From contig JAEOTD010000072.1 of the NCBI GenBank assembly GCA_016839995.1, positions 1 through 7,349 on the forward strand: a stretch of 7,349 nucleotides of DNA, given 5' to 3'. Source of the stretch: Candidatus Hermodarchaeota archaeon (lineage in GTDB: Archaea > Asgardarchaeota > Hermodarchaeia > Hermodarchaeales > Hermodarchaeaceae). Below the pieces are notes generated by a model, which saw only the letters and a program-made list of their open reading frames with translations, had not been told where the DNA came from and searched no databases. A program made the position numbers and the translations under genes. This document shows, piece by piece, positions 1 to 5,482 of the stretch (positions are counted from its first letter, which is position 1; each line of letters opens with the position of its first letter).

Positions 1-177
1 ATTCGAGATGTATTGGAACGTATTCAGCAATGTGGAATTTTAGCTGGAGTTCCTTTAGACCAGAGTTTTCCCGATTTAGGGCAAGCTGCTTTGGTGTGTA
101 TTACTGAGACTCATTCACAGAAGGTAATAGATCAGCTTACTGAAGCTTTTCAATCGGTGATGGAGGGAGATCAATGA
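1..177 (+). CDS. gcvPA: Glycine dehydrogenase (decarboxylating) subunit 1, C-terminal end (5' truncated)
   Basis: This is the last 58 codons of the N-terminal half of a split P-protein, the PLP-dependent enzyme that decarboxylates glycine and passes the aminomethyl group to lipoyl H-protein. The frame is open from base 1 and ends in TGA at 175-177. The visible tail contains GILAGVPLDQSFPDLG followed by a TETHSQKVIDQL stretch. This matches the usual GcvPA C-terminus (a G-I-x-x-G-x-x-L segment, an F-P-[ED]-L turn, then a T-E...ID.L helix). The active-site lysine lies in the other subunit, so it is not expected here. The stop overlaps the gcvPB start as ATGA, which implies translational coupling and equal production of the two subunits. 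The identification rests on a short tail plus this strong context. Confidence 0.88.
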   Translation: MRDVLERIQQCGILAGVPLDQSFPDLGQAALVCITETHSQKVIDQLTEAFQSVMEGDQ

Positions 178-1697
178 AGTTTCGTCAGGCAAAATGGGAT
201 GAACCCTTGATTTTTGAAAGGTCTCGAGAAGGGTCCATTGGGTATTCTTTACCCGAACCTAGTAAAGCCGTTCAAAAGATGCTCCCCAAACCGCTCTCAA
301 TTATTCCTAAGAACCTACGTCGAAAGACTCCTCCTTTATTACCTGAGCTATCTGAGCCCGAAGTTGTCCAGCATTTCATTCGTTTATCTCAAATGAGTTA
401 TTGCATAGATTTAGGACTTTATCCATTGGGCAGTTGTACGATGAAGTATAACCCCCCGATGAATGAGGAGATTGTGAAGAATCCACAATTTTCCCATTCT
501 CATCCACACCAGGACTGTTCAACCCTTCAAGGTGTTCTCCGCATTTTATTTGAGTTGCAGCAATGGCTCTCAGAGATTACCGGAATGGACCAACATTCAT
601 TACAGCCTGCTGCAGGGGCACAGGGCGAATTAGCTGGCGTTCTCATTATCCGCGCTTATCATGATGACCGTGATGAACTCAAAACACGAAGACACATCAT
701 CGTCCCTGATTCAGCGCATGGCACTAATCCTGCGAGCGCCGCGATGGCAGGGTTTGATGTTATCGTAGTTCCATCAAACAAGCAAGGGCAAGTTGATATT
801 CAAGCTCTTGAAGATGCAGTTTCAAAACAAACTGCAGGTCTGATGCTTACAAATCCGAATACCTTAGGCTTATTTGAGCAGGAAATCGAAACAATTGCAT
901 CAATTGTTCACAAGGCAGGGGGTTTGCTTTACTATGACGGAGCAAACTTGAATGCCAATTTGGGAAGAGTACGACCTGGTGATATGGGATTTGACATCAT
1001 CCATACTAACTTACACAAGACCTTTGCCACACCGCATGGAGGAGGGGGCCCGGGTGCAGGACCAGTGGGTGTGAAACAACGGCTTGCTGAGTATCTGCCC
1101 ATTCCAATTATTTCATTCAATGGTGAAGAGTACCATTTTGATGTCGATCACCCCAAATCAATTGGACGGCTCCATGGCTTCCATGGAAATACTGCTGTGT
1201 TATTGAAAGCCTATGCCTACATCATGCGAATGGGATGGGAGGGATTGCACGCCGTTTCGGATCATGCCGTTTTGAATGCAAATTATATCATGAAACAACT
1301 TGAAGGTATCAAAGGGTATAGCATCCCATTTGCTTCGGGAGTATGGCGAAAACACGAAGTCGTTGTGAGCGCAAAACCTCTAGAACGGGATACTGGAGTG
1401 ACTGCACGAGACGTAGCAAAAGCATTACTTGATCGAGGAATACATGCACCAACATTCTATTTCCCTGCGATTGTCGACGAAGCTTTAATGATTGAGCCCA
1501 CTGAAACCTTCAGTAAAGCAGAATTAGATCGTTTTGTTCAAGCAATGAAGGAAATTGCGGAACATGCATATACTGATTCTAAACGGGTTTGTAATGCTCC
1601 AGAACAGACATCGATTAGACGGCTTGATGAGGTTAAGGCTGCGCATCCACGAACCATGACATTATCTTGGCGGATGAGACAACAACGCATCAAATAG
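174..1697 (+). CDS. gcvPB: Glycine dehydrogenase (decarboxylating) subunit 2
   Basis: This is the catalytic half of the two-subunit glycine cleavage P-protein, 507 residues. With GcvPA it decarboxylates glycine in the cytoplasm and loads the remaining methylamine onto lipoylated H-protein; T-protein then gives methylene-tetrahydrofolate or its archaeal equivalent. Family landmarks are the N-terminal FERSREGSIGYSLPE (residues 14-28), YPLGSCTMKYNP (83-94), DSAHGTNPASAAMAGF (179-194), the LTNPNTLGLFE stretch (225-235), YYDGANLN (253-260) and HTNLHKTFATPHGGGGPG (277-294). Lys282 in the LHKTF motif is the expected PLP Schiff-base lysine. The start is supported by GGAGG at 162-166, 7 nt upstream of the ATG, and by the ATGA overlap with gcvPA. 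The gene is complete and intact. H- and T-protein genes are not in the window. It converges on rpl2, with 52 bp between the two stop codons. Confidence 0.96.
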   Translation: MKFRQAKWDEPLIFERSREGSIGYSLPEPSKAVQKMLPKPLSIIPKNLRRKTPPLLPELSEPEVVQHFIRLSQMSYCIDLGLYPLGSCTMKYNPPMNEEIVKNPQFSHSHPHQDCSTLQGVLRILFELQQWLSEITGMDQHSLQPAAGAQGELAGVLIIRAYHDDRDELKTRRHIIVPDSAHGTNPASAAMAGFDVIVVPSNKQGQVDIQALEDAVSKQTAGLMLTNPNTLGLFEQEIETIASIVHKAGGLLYYDGANLNANLGRVRPGDMGFDIIHTNLHKTFATPHGGGGPGAGPVGVKQRLAEYLPIPIISFNGEEYHFDVDHPKSIGRLHGFHGNTAVLLKAYAYIMRMGWEGLHAVSDHAVLNANYIMKQLEGIKGYSIPFASGVWRKHEVVVSAKPLERDTGVTARDVAKALLDRGIHAPTFYFPAIVDEALMIEPTETFSKAELDRFVQAMKEIAEHAYTDSKRVCNAPEQTSIRRLDEVKAAHPRTMTLSWRMRQQRIK

Positions 1698-1749
1698 ACC
1701 TATTGTTAACTAAGGTTCAAGATATCGTATCGTTTGTATGAGGAATTGT
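1698..1749. other. Convergent intergenic gap between gcvPB and rpl2
   Basis: These 52 bp separate two stop codons on opposite strands. They contain the small palindromes GTTAAC and GATATC but no stable hairpin and no long T-run on either strand. A terminator for either transcript must be weak, overlapping the gene ends, or of the short U-rich archaeal type that I cannot pin down here. Confidence 0.6.
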
Positions 1750-2481
1750 TTATCCGCGTTTCTTCCGACCTGAGCGCTTTGGCGCAATCAGACCGACTTT
1801 ACGTCCGGGCGGGGCGTTTCGTGACACTGAACTTGGACCACCTGGTCGCTGTTTACTTCCGCCACCATGGGGGTGACTGCACGCATTCATTGCGACACCC
1901 CGCACCTTGGGGTATGTGAGCCCCTTAGCGTATCGGTGTTTATGTTTACTGCCTGCCTTGAGAAACGGTTTTTCAGGTCGTCCACCACCAGAAACAACAC
2001 CGATTGTAGCCCGAGCAGTGGAGCTGCATGTACGGGTTTTTCCTGAGGGAAGGCGAATCGACGTTTTTCCACGCGAATGTGTAACAATGGTGGCATATGT
2101 TCCGCTGGATCGCACAAATTTCCCACCATCACCAGGTTGGCTTTCAATATTAAAGACTGGAGTGCCTTCCGGAATTTTTCCTATCGGTAGAATATGACCT
2201 GCCCTTACCCCTGCTTTGGGACCGATTCGTACTTCTTGACCAATTGCTGTGCCTTCAGGAACGAGTGAAAGATGAGTTTCGCCATTTTCAAATCTAAGTG
2301 AAGCAATGGGAGCACCACGCCCAGGATCATGTAGAAGATCCTCAACACTCGCAAGAAGATACCCTCGTTTATTCATCAAAGCTAGAGGGGGGTACTTTAC
2401 AGCACCACGTCTTCGGTGGGTTTTCGCCCGAAAGGTTGGTGATCCCCGACCGCGACGTTGAACTAGAATTCGTTTACCCAT
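1750..2481 (-). CDS. rpl2: 50S ribosomal protein uL2 (L2p)
   Basis: This is a large-subunit rRNA-binding protein at the peptidyl-transferase region and subunit interface, 243 residues, the usual archaeal length. The N-terminus MGKRILVQRRGRGSPTFRA and the following THRRRGAVKYPPL are typical of archaeal/eukaryotic L2. The centre carries NIESQPGDGGKFVRSSGTYA (111-130), and the C-terminal loop carries GVAMNACSHPHGGG (195-208), then SRNAPPGRKVGLIA (220-233). The HPHGGG loop includes the conserved histidine region near the catalytic centre. The loop reads NACS where I would expect NPVD or NAVD just before HPHGGG. The ATG is preceded by GGAGG on the mRNA (complement of 2491-2495), in the 16-nt gap after rpl23. 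It is the last gene of this ribosomal cluster; uS19, its common downstream neighbour, is absent. Confidence 0.97.
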   Translation of the reverse strand: MGKRILVQRRGRGSPTFRAKTHRRRGAVKYPPLALMNKRGYLLASVEDLLHDPGRGAPIASLRFENGETHLSLVPEGTAIGQEVRIGPKAGVRAGHILPIGKIPEGTPVFNIESQPGDGGKFVRSSGTYATIVTHSRGKTSIRLPSGKTRTCSSTARATIGVVSGGGRPEKPFLKAGSKHKHRYAKGLTYPKVRGVAMNACSHPHGGGSKQRPGGPSSVSRNAPPGRKVGLIAPKRSGRKKRG

Positions 2482-2497
2482 TTCTGTTAGCCTCCGA

Positions 2498-2758
2498 TTA
2501 GAACAATCCTAATTTTACCGCCAGGTCTGCGGCATTATCCTCAGGTGAAAGCTTCACAAGGGCTTTCTTTTTGCCCTCCGGTGTAATCATGGTATTGACC
2601 TTGATAACCTTTACTTCATACAGTAATTCAACTGCTTCACGAATTTGACCCTTAGTAGCTCTACGGTTTACCATAAAGGTGAGCCGGTTTTCTTTTTCCA
2701 CGATTTCTGAAGCGCGCTCAGTAATCATCATCCGAATTATTACATCATAAGGATCCAT
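2498..2758 (-). CDS. rpl23: 50S ribosomal protein uL23 (L23p)
   Basis: This is a small 23S rRNA-binding protein at the polypeptide exit tunnel, where signal recognition particle and other nascent-chain factors dock. At 86 residues it has the normal archaeal length. The family pattern is visible as IIRMMITERASEIVEKENRLTF (7-28), then a conserved ATKGQIREAVELLYEVKVIKVNT block (34-56), and the C-terminal PEGKKKALVKL (60-70) and AADLAVKLGLF ending. Position 14 of the I-T-E-[KR] motif is glutamate followed by arginine. The ATG lies only 2 nt past the rpl4 stop. AAGGTGA on the mRNA (complement of 2765-2771), inside the end of rpl4, serves as Shine-Dalgarno with a 6-nt spacer. That arrangement indicates co-transcription and probable translational coupling. 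Confidence 0.96.
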   Translation of the reverse strand: MDPYDVIIRMMITERASEIVEKENRLTFMVNRRATKGQIREAVELLYEVKVIKVNTMITPEGKKKALVKLSPEDNAADLAVKLGLF

Positions 2759-2760
2759 TA

Positions 2761-3549
2761 CTATTCACCTTCAGAATCGCCCTTTGCTAATGCATCCAGT
2801 GCCGATTTTGTCCAGATGGTCAAGCGACCGGGTGTTGTTCCTGGTGCAAGGGCTTCAGCGTTGAGTTTTGTAACATAGACAACATTGACACCAGGTATAT
2901 TTCGAGCAGCTTGTCGGATTCCACCATCTTCTTTGATTACTATCAGGGGCCCAACAGGTCTTCGGTATTTACGTCCTCGTCGTCGAGCATTTCCCCCACG
3001 AACTTTCCGACCATTTTTCACCCGAATGATATCAGCCCATACACCGATGTTTTCTAAGACATCTTTGACTTCCTCAGTTGATTGCAAATCTTGTAGTTTA
3101 TCGCTGATTACCAGAGGAAGTTGATCAACTTCAAATCTGTGACCACGTTTTGATACAAGATCCCGGTCAGCTGTTGCGGCAATAGCAGAGCGAATGGCTA
3201 AACGGCGTTCTTTTTTGTTAATCCGTTCGAGCGGATTTTTTGCTGCTTCGGGAGGATGTGTTCTACGTCCACTAACTGTGAAAGGCGCAAATGCACCTTG
3301 TGACGCGCTTCTATAACCAGCTCCTTTTCTTCGAGGAACACGTGCTTTGCCCTGACCAGTGCCCCAACATTCAGCGGATGTGCGTTTTCCTGCCATTGGA
3401 TCTACACCCTTACGCTGGTATCCAGCAGACTGCTGCGCTAAGACTGCACGTTTAATGATGTCTCTCCGGAGTGTAGTGTCAAACACTGGTGGGAGGGTTA
3501 CAGTTCCCCGCGTCTTTCCCTCTAAGGTATGAATTTTAATTGCAACCAT
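2761..3549 (-). CDS. rpl4: 50S ribosomal protein uL4 (L4p, eukaryotic L4/L1 type)
   Basis: This large-subunit protein has an extended loop that lines the exit tunnel. I use the ATG at 3547-3549 (262 residues, starting MVAIKIHTLEGKTRG) and not the more upstream TTG. The sequence shows TVTLPPVFDTTLRRDIIKRAV, the DPMAGKRTSAECWGTGQGKARVPR block of the tunnel loop, and GRRTHPPEAAKN. Later come RRLAIRSAIAATA and, further on, IRVKNGRKVRGGNARRRGRKYRRP. All are in the order expected for archaeal L4. AAGGAGG on the mRNA sits 7 nt before this ATG, in the 16-nt gap after rpl3. The C-terminal PGRLTIWTKSALDAL matches family ends. Bacterial L4 is an mRNA-binding autoregulator of the S10 operon; that role is not assumed here. 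Confidence 0.96.
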   Translation of the reverse strand: MVAIKIHTLEGKTRGTVTLPPVFDTTLRRDIIKRAVLAQQSAGYQRKGVDPMAGKRTSAECWGTGQGKARVPRRKGAGYRSASQGAFAPFTVSGRRTHPPEAAKNPLERINKKERRLAIRSAIAATADRDLVSKRGHRFEVDQLPLVISDKLQDLQSTEEVKDVLENIGVWADIIRVKNGRKVRGGNARRRGRKYRRPVGPLIVIKEDGGIRQAARNIPGVNVVYVTKLNAEALAPGTTPGRLTIWTKSALDALAKGDSEGE

Positions 3550-3556
3550 GTTAAAT

Positions 3557-3563
3557 CCTCCTT
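3557..3563 (-). promoter_or_regulatory. Shine-Dalgarno site that fixes the rpl4 start
   Basis: On the mRNA strand this is AAGGAGG, 7 nt upstream of the ATG at 3547-3549 and lying between the rpl3 stop and rpl4. It is the strongest ribosome-binding site in the window. It argues against the in-frame TTG at 3595-3597, which would lie inside rpl3 and add 16 residues lacking family similarity. Confidence 0.85.
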
Positions 3564-3565
3564 CA

Positions 3566-4567
3566 CTATTTCTTAGCTGTTGTGCTGATGTAGACAATTT
3601 CGGGTGGTTTATCTGGGAGCGGTTTTGGTCGACTAGGAACTCGAAGACGGACTAACCTTCTTGAAGGACCGGGAATGGAACCATCAATTAGGAGGAAATC
3701 TGATTGAAGGTTTCCATAGTGAGGAAAACCTCCTGCAGGAGTGATATCATCACTCTTTTCGCCGATTCTAAGGAGACGTTTATTATATTCAGTTCGTTGA
3801 TGAAAACCCATTTGGCCAGCTCGGGGAACTGTATACATAATTCGGCTCGGATTCCATGGACCTAGAGTACCAACTGCACGAATTCGTTTTCGTGATTTAT
3901 GTGGGAGCTTTGATACACCAAAGCGTTTAACAACGCCTTGAAAACCCTTGCCTTTTGTAACAGCAACCACATCAAGGAATTGACCAGGTTGAAAAATGTC
4001 CCGTACGCGAATCTCTTGCCCTAATAATGTAGCAACATAATCGAATTGATCCTTGATTGTCCCGCCAAACATGCTACATTCAATAATCTCGGGTTTCTTC
4101 TTTCCAATTCCTGCCTGTTTTGGCTGAGTTAAAAGCCGTATGCGCAGTTCTTGTACATCGTCAAGTAATTTGGTGAATTTGGTTAAGGATGCTTTGGCAT
4201 CATATTCTTTGGGCCAAGGCATGACCCGTCGAATATCCCGTGGAAGATTTTCCATCCAGGTTTCACCAATTGCCTGCAATTCGCCTCCATTTTGACCGTA
4301 TCCACGAATTGCTACAACAAGCATTGGTGGAGTATCAACAATTGTTACGGCCCGGCTAATTTCTCGACCAAACCAAGGGCTGTTTGGCTTATCATCAATG
4401 AGAATAACATGTGTCATACCTACCTTGTATCCAGCAAAGCCTTGAATATGGGGTTCAGTTCCCTGTTCAGGCCAATGGCGAATCCGTCCACTAACCCGAC
4501 GCACACGTTTGCGTGGGCGGTAGGAAAGGCTACCATGTCTTGGGGCGCTTTGTTTTCGGTGACCCAT
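3566..4567 (-). CDS. rpl3: 50S ribosomal protein uL3 (L3p)
   Basis: This large-subunit assembly protein reaches toward the peptidyl-transferase centre and the factor-binding side. I choose the ATG at 4565-4567, giving 333 residues starting MGHRKQSAPRHGSLSYRPRK, which is the standard archaeal L3 opening. A GTG at 4574-4576 would add only three residues. Other landmarks are GFAGYKVGMTHV (43-54), the DVVAVTKGKGFQGVVKRFGV barrel segment, and the highly conserved block containing GTLGPWNPSRIMYTVPRAGQ followed by MGFHQRTEYNKRLL. The C-terminal GPSRRLVRLRVP is also typical. A partial Shine-Dalgarno, GGAAGTG, lies about 8 nt before the chosen ATG. It is the first gene of the operon, with a structured leader and a BRE/TATA-like element upstream. 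Confidence 0.96.
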   Translation of the reverse strand: MGHRKQSAPRHGSLSYRPRKRVRRVSGRIRHWPEQGTEPHIQGFAGYKVGMTHVILIDDKPNSPWFGREISRAVTIVDTPPMLVVAIRGYGQNGGELQAIGETWMENLPRDIRRVMPWPKEYDAKASLTKFTKLLDDVQELRIRLLTQPKQAGIGKKKPEIIECSMFGGTIKDQFDYVATLLGQEIRVRDIFQPGQFLDVVAVTKGKGFQGVVKRFGVSKLPHKSRKRIRAVGTLGPWNPSRIMYTVPRAGQMGFHQRTEYNKRLLRIGEKSDDITPAGGFPHYGNLQSDFLLIDGSIPGPSRRLVRLRVPSRPKPLPDKPPEIVYISTTAKK

Positions 4568-4600
4568 GGAGTCCACACTTCCAGGGGAAGGTTTAATGGA

Positions 4601-4636
4601 GGAGGCAAGTTCAGCTTCGAATAAGGAGTTGCCTCC
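4601..4636 (-). promoter_or_regulatory. Hairpin in the 5' leader of the rpl3 operon
   Basis: The 8-nt arms GGAGGCAA and TTGCCTCC (4601-4608 and 4629-4636) are perfect reverse complements with a 20-nt loop. On the mRNA strand the hairpin would lie about 34 nt before the uL3 ATG, within the leader predicted from the BRE/TATA element. A second 5-bp inverted repeat (GCTCG/CGAGC, 4649-4653 and 4663-4667) lies just outside. The repeat is seen directly; a regulatory role, for instance binding by one of the encoded ribosomal proteins, is inference. Confidence 0.45.
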
Positions 4637-4668
4637 GCCAGCTCAACGGCTCGGAAGCGGGTCGAGCG

Positions 4669-4682
4669 ATTTAAGTCTTTCG
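4669..4682 (-). promoter_or_regulatory. Candidate BRE/TATA promoter of the ribosomal operon
   Basis: Read on the minus strand this is CGAAAG followed by ACTTAAAT, a purine-rich BRE-like element next to a TATA-like box. A start site about 26 nt downstream would fall near 4646, giving a leader of about 80 nt that contains the whole hairpin at 4601-4636. The position is plausible for rpl3, but the match is by eye only. Confidence 0.45.
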
Positions 4683-4723
4683 TACTCCTAAACCCATGGT
4701 AATCCATGTGATTCCTAGTTTTG

Positions 4724-4735
4724 AATCAATTGATT
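4724..4735. repeat. 12-bp palindrome in the divergent control region
   Basis: AATCAATTGATT is a perfect palindrome, and flanking TGA and TTTCA would extend it with a one-base offset. It lies between the ribosomal-operon promoter candidate and the tRNA gene, a suitable place for a DNA-binding dimer. AT-rich palindromes of this size also occur by chance. Confidence 0.3.
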
Positions 4736-4750
4736 TCATACACCGCTATT

Positions 4751-4790
4751 TCTTTAAACTACGAGTTCTATCCTACTCGAAGAATATATT
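4751..4790 (+). promoter_or_regulatory. AT-rich candidate promoter region for tRNA-Ser
   Basis: Two TATA-like stretches precede the tRNA: TTTAAA at 4753-4758 and AATATATT at 4783-4790. The first would place the start about 24 nt before the tRNA, implying a short leader removed by RNase P. The second is too close (16-23 nt) for a start at the mature 5' end. I cannot decide between them from sequence alone. Confidence 0.3.
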
Positions 4791-4805
4791 GACTTATACT
4801 TCAAA

Positions 4806-4917
4806 GCCGGGATAGCCAAGCGGTTACGGCGCGGGCCTTGAGAGATGCACTATAGTATCATCCAAGGGAGCCTGTGACCTTTGGGTCGCAAGGGTTCGAA
4901 TCCCTTTCCCGGCGCCA
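4806..4917 (+). tRNA. tRNA-Ser (anticodon UGA), type II, intron-containing, CCA encoded
   Basis: The acceptor arms GCCGGGA (4806-4812) and TCCCGGC (4907-4913) pair fully, followed by discriminator G4914 and a genomic CCA (4915-4917). The D stem is GCC/GGC (4815-4817 with 4828-4830). The anticodon stem is CGGGC (4832-4836) with GCCTG (4870-4874), including one G-U pair. After intron removal the loop is CTTGAGA, with U33, anticodon TGA at 4839-4841 and G37. The T stem is AAGGG/CCCTT around loop TTCGAAT (4895-4901). A long variable arm, GACC-TTTG-GGTC (4876-4887), together with G73 supports serine and excludes leucine. It decodes UCA, probably with wobble to other UCN codons. It lies upstream of archease and rtcB on the same strand. 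Confidence 0.95.
4843..4868 (+). other. 26-nt BHB intron in tRNA-Ser at position 37/38
   Basis: The intron interrupts the anticodon loop one base after the anticodon. Exon bases CTTG (4837-4840) pair with CAAG (4863-4866) to give a 4-bp central helix. It is flanked by two 3-nt bulges, AG|A (4841-4843) and GG|A (4867-4869), each with the cut after the second base. The intron closes on itself through GATG/CATC (4844-4847 with 4859-4862). This is the canonical bulge-helix-bulge substrate of archaeal tRNA-splicing endonuclease, whose products RtcB ligates. Removing it restores a 7-base loop and a 5-bp stem, which fixes the boundaries. Confidence 0.93.
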
Positions 4918-4922
4918 TTTCA

Positions 4923-4938
4923 TTTAATCCGGATTAAA
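4923..4938. repeat. 16-bp perfect palindrome after tRNA-Ser
   Basis: TTTAATCCGGATTAAA reads the same on both strands and begins 5 nt after the CCA end of the tRNA. As RNA it could only form a weak A/U hairpin with a CCGG loop. It could contribute to termination of the tRNA transcript or processing of its 3' trailer. As DNA it resembles a dimeric operator site upstream of archease-rtcB. The palindrome is directly seen; function is unknown. Confidence 0.5.
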
Positions 4939-4960
4939 CCTGCTGCTTGTGAAGTATCAA

Positions 4961-4971
4961 CTTAATTAAAT
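4961..4971 (+). promoter_or_regulatory. Candidate TATA box upstream of archease
   Basis: CTTAATTAAAT at 4961-4971 would give a start near 4993 and a leader of about 38 nt before the GTG at 5031. A second AT-rich stretch (TTAAAA, 4979-4984) is an alternative. Co-transcription with the tRNA is also possible, since only 113 nt separate them. Confidence 0.3.
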
Positions 4972-5019
4972 CCCAATGTTAAAATGCGAAATCGGGGCAT
5001 TTCTTGGTGTGATTCACTT

Positions 5020-5024
5020 GGTGA
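5020..5024 (+). promoter_or_regulatory. Shine-Dalgarno site supporting the GTG start of archease
   Basis: GGTGA lies 6 nt before the GTG at 5031, and an in-frame TGA at 5022-5024 overlaps it. No earlier start is therefore possible, and the GTG gives a protein of normal family length. The site could also pair with TCAC at 5014-5017 in a small hairpin. Confidence 0.6.
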
Positions 5025-5030
5025 TTAGCC

Positions 5031-5453
5031 GTGGAATTTGAATACTTGGATGAAATCACCTCAGACCAGTTGTTCCGTGCTTATGGATCTTCATTACCGG
5101 AGGTTTTTCGAACCGCGGCAAAGGCGATGTTTGGGGTCATGTATGATTTAGAGGAAGTCAATCTTGATTCAGAAGTGTCTGTTAGAGCCCAAGGTATAGA
5201 TGAAGAACACTTACTATATGATTGGTTATCCAATTTGTTAATTGAGTTTGAGGTAGAGTTTGTATTCTTCGCTGATTTTGCTGTAACGTCAATCGAAGAA
5301 AAGTCTGATGAGAGATTTCACTTAACTGGTATAGCTAAAGGAGGGCGTGAGATGCCTGAGCTCCGTACTCATGTAAAGGGAGTCACATTACACCGTTTCT
5401 CACTTGAAAGGGTTAATAACCGATACACGGCAACGGTTGTAGTAGATATTTGA
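5031..5453 (+). CDS. Archease, activator of the tRNA-splicing ligase RtcB
   Basis: This small cytoplasmic metal-binding cofactor helps load GMP onto RtcB and allows multiple turnover. It has 140 residues, the usual length, with a GTG start fixed by an in-frame upstream stop and a GGTGA ribosome-binding site. Recognisable parts are FEYLDEITSDQLFRAYG (3-19), the helix VFRTAAKAMFGVM (25-37) and the DEEHLLYDWLSNLLIEFE segment (57-74). The lysine/histidine motif KGVTLHRF (116-123) and the C-terminal VVVDI follow, with Asp139 at the expected metal-ligand position. The N-terminal motif reads ITSD (9-12) where many archeases have HTAD: the aspartate is kept, the histidine is not. It is followed 29 nt later by rtcB, the classic archease-RtcB pair, and preceded by an intron-bearing tRNA. 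Confidence 0.93.
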   Translation: MEFEYLDEITSDQLFRAYGSSLPEVFRTAAKAMFGVMYDLEEVNLDSEVSVRAQGIDEEHLLYDWLSNLLIEFEVEFVFFADFAVTSIEEKSDERFHLTGIAKGGREMPELRTHVKGVTLHRFSLERVNNRYTATVVVDI

Positions 5454-5482
5454 GATACCAAAGTTACAAGGGGTAAAATTCT

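Noticed and set aside
1887..2147. Minus-strand open frame inside rpl2
   Set aside because: It lies wholly within the uL2 coding region in another frame; the uL2 sequence is conserved and intact.
3550..3597. N-terminal extension of uL4 from a TTG at 3595-3597
   Set aside because: The extra 16 residues overlap rpl3 and lack similarity to L4, while AAGGAGG sits 7 nt before the internal ATG at 3547-3549.
4420..4707. Minus-strand open frame of 95 codons overlapping the start of rpl3 and its leader
   Set aside because: It overlaps the conserved N-terminus of uL3 in another frame, has no recognisable family, and lies over the candidate promoter and leader hairpin.
4806..4917. tRNA-Leu as an alternative for the type II tRNA
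   Set aside because: The anticodon after intron removal is UGA and the discriminator base is G, both serine features; the variable arm also fits serine.
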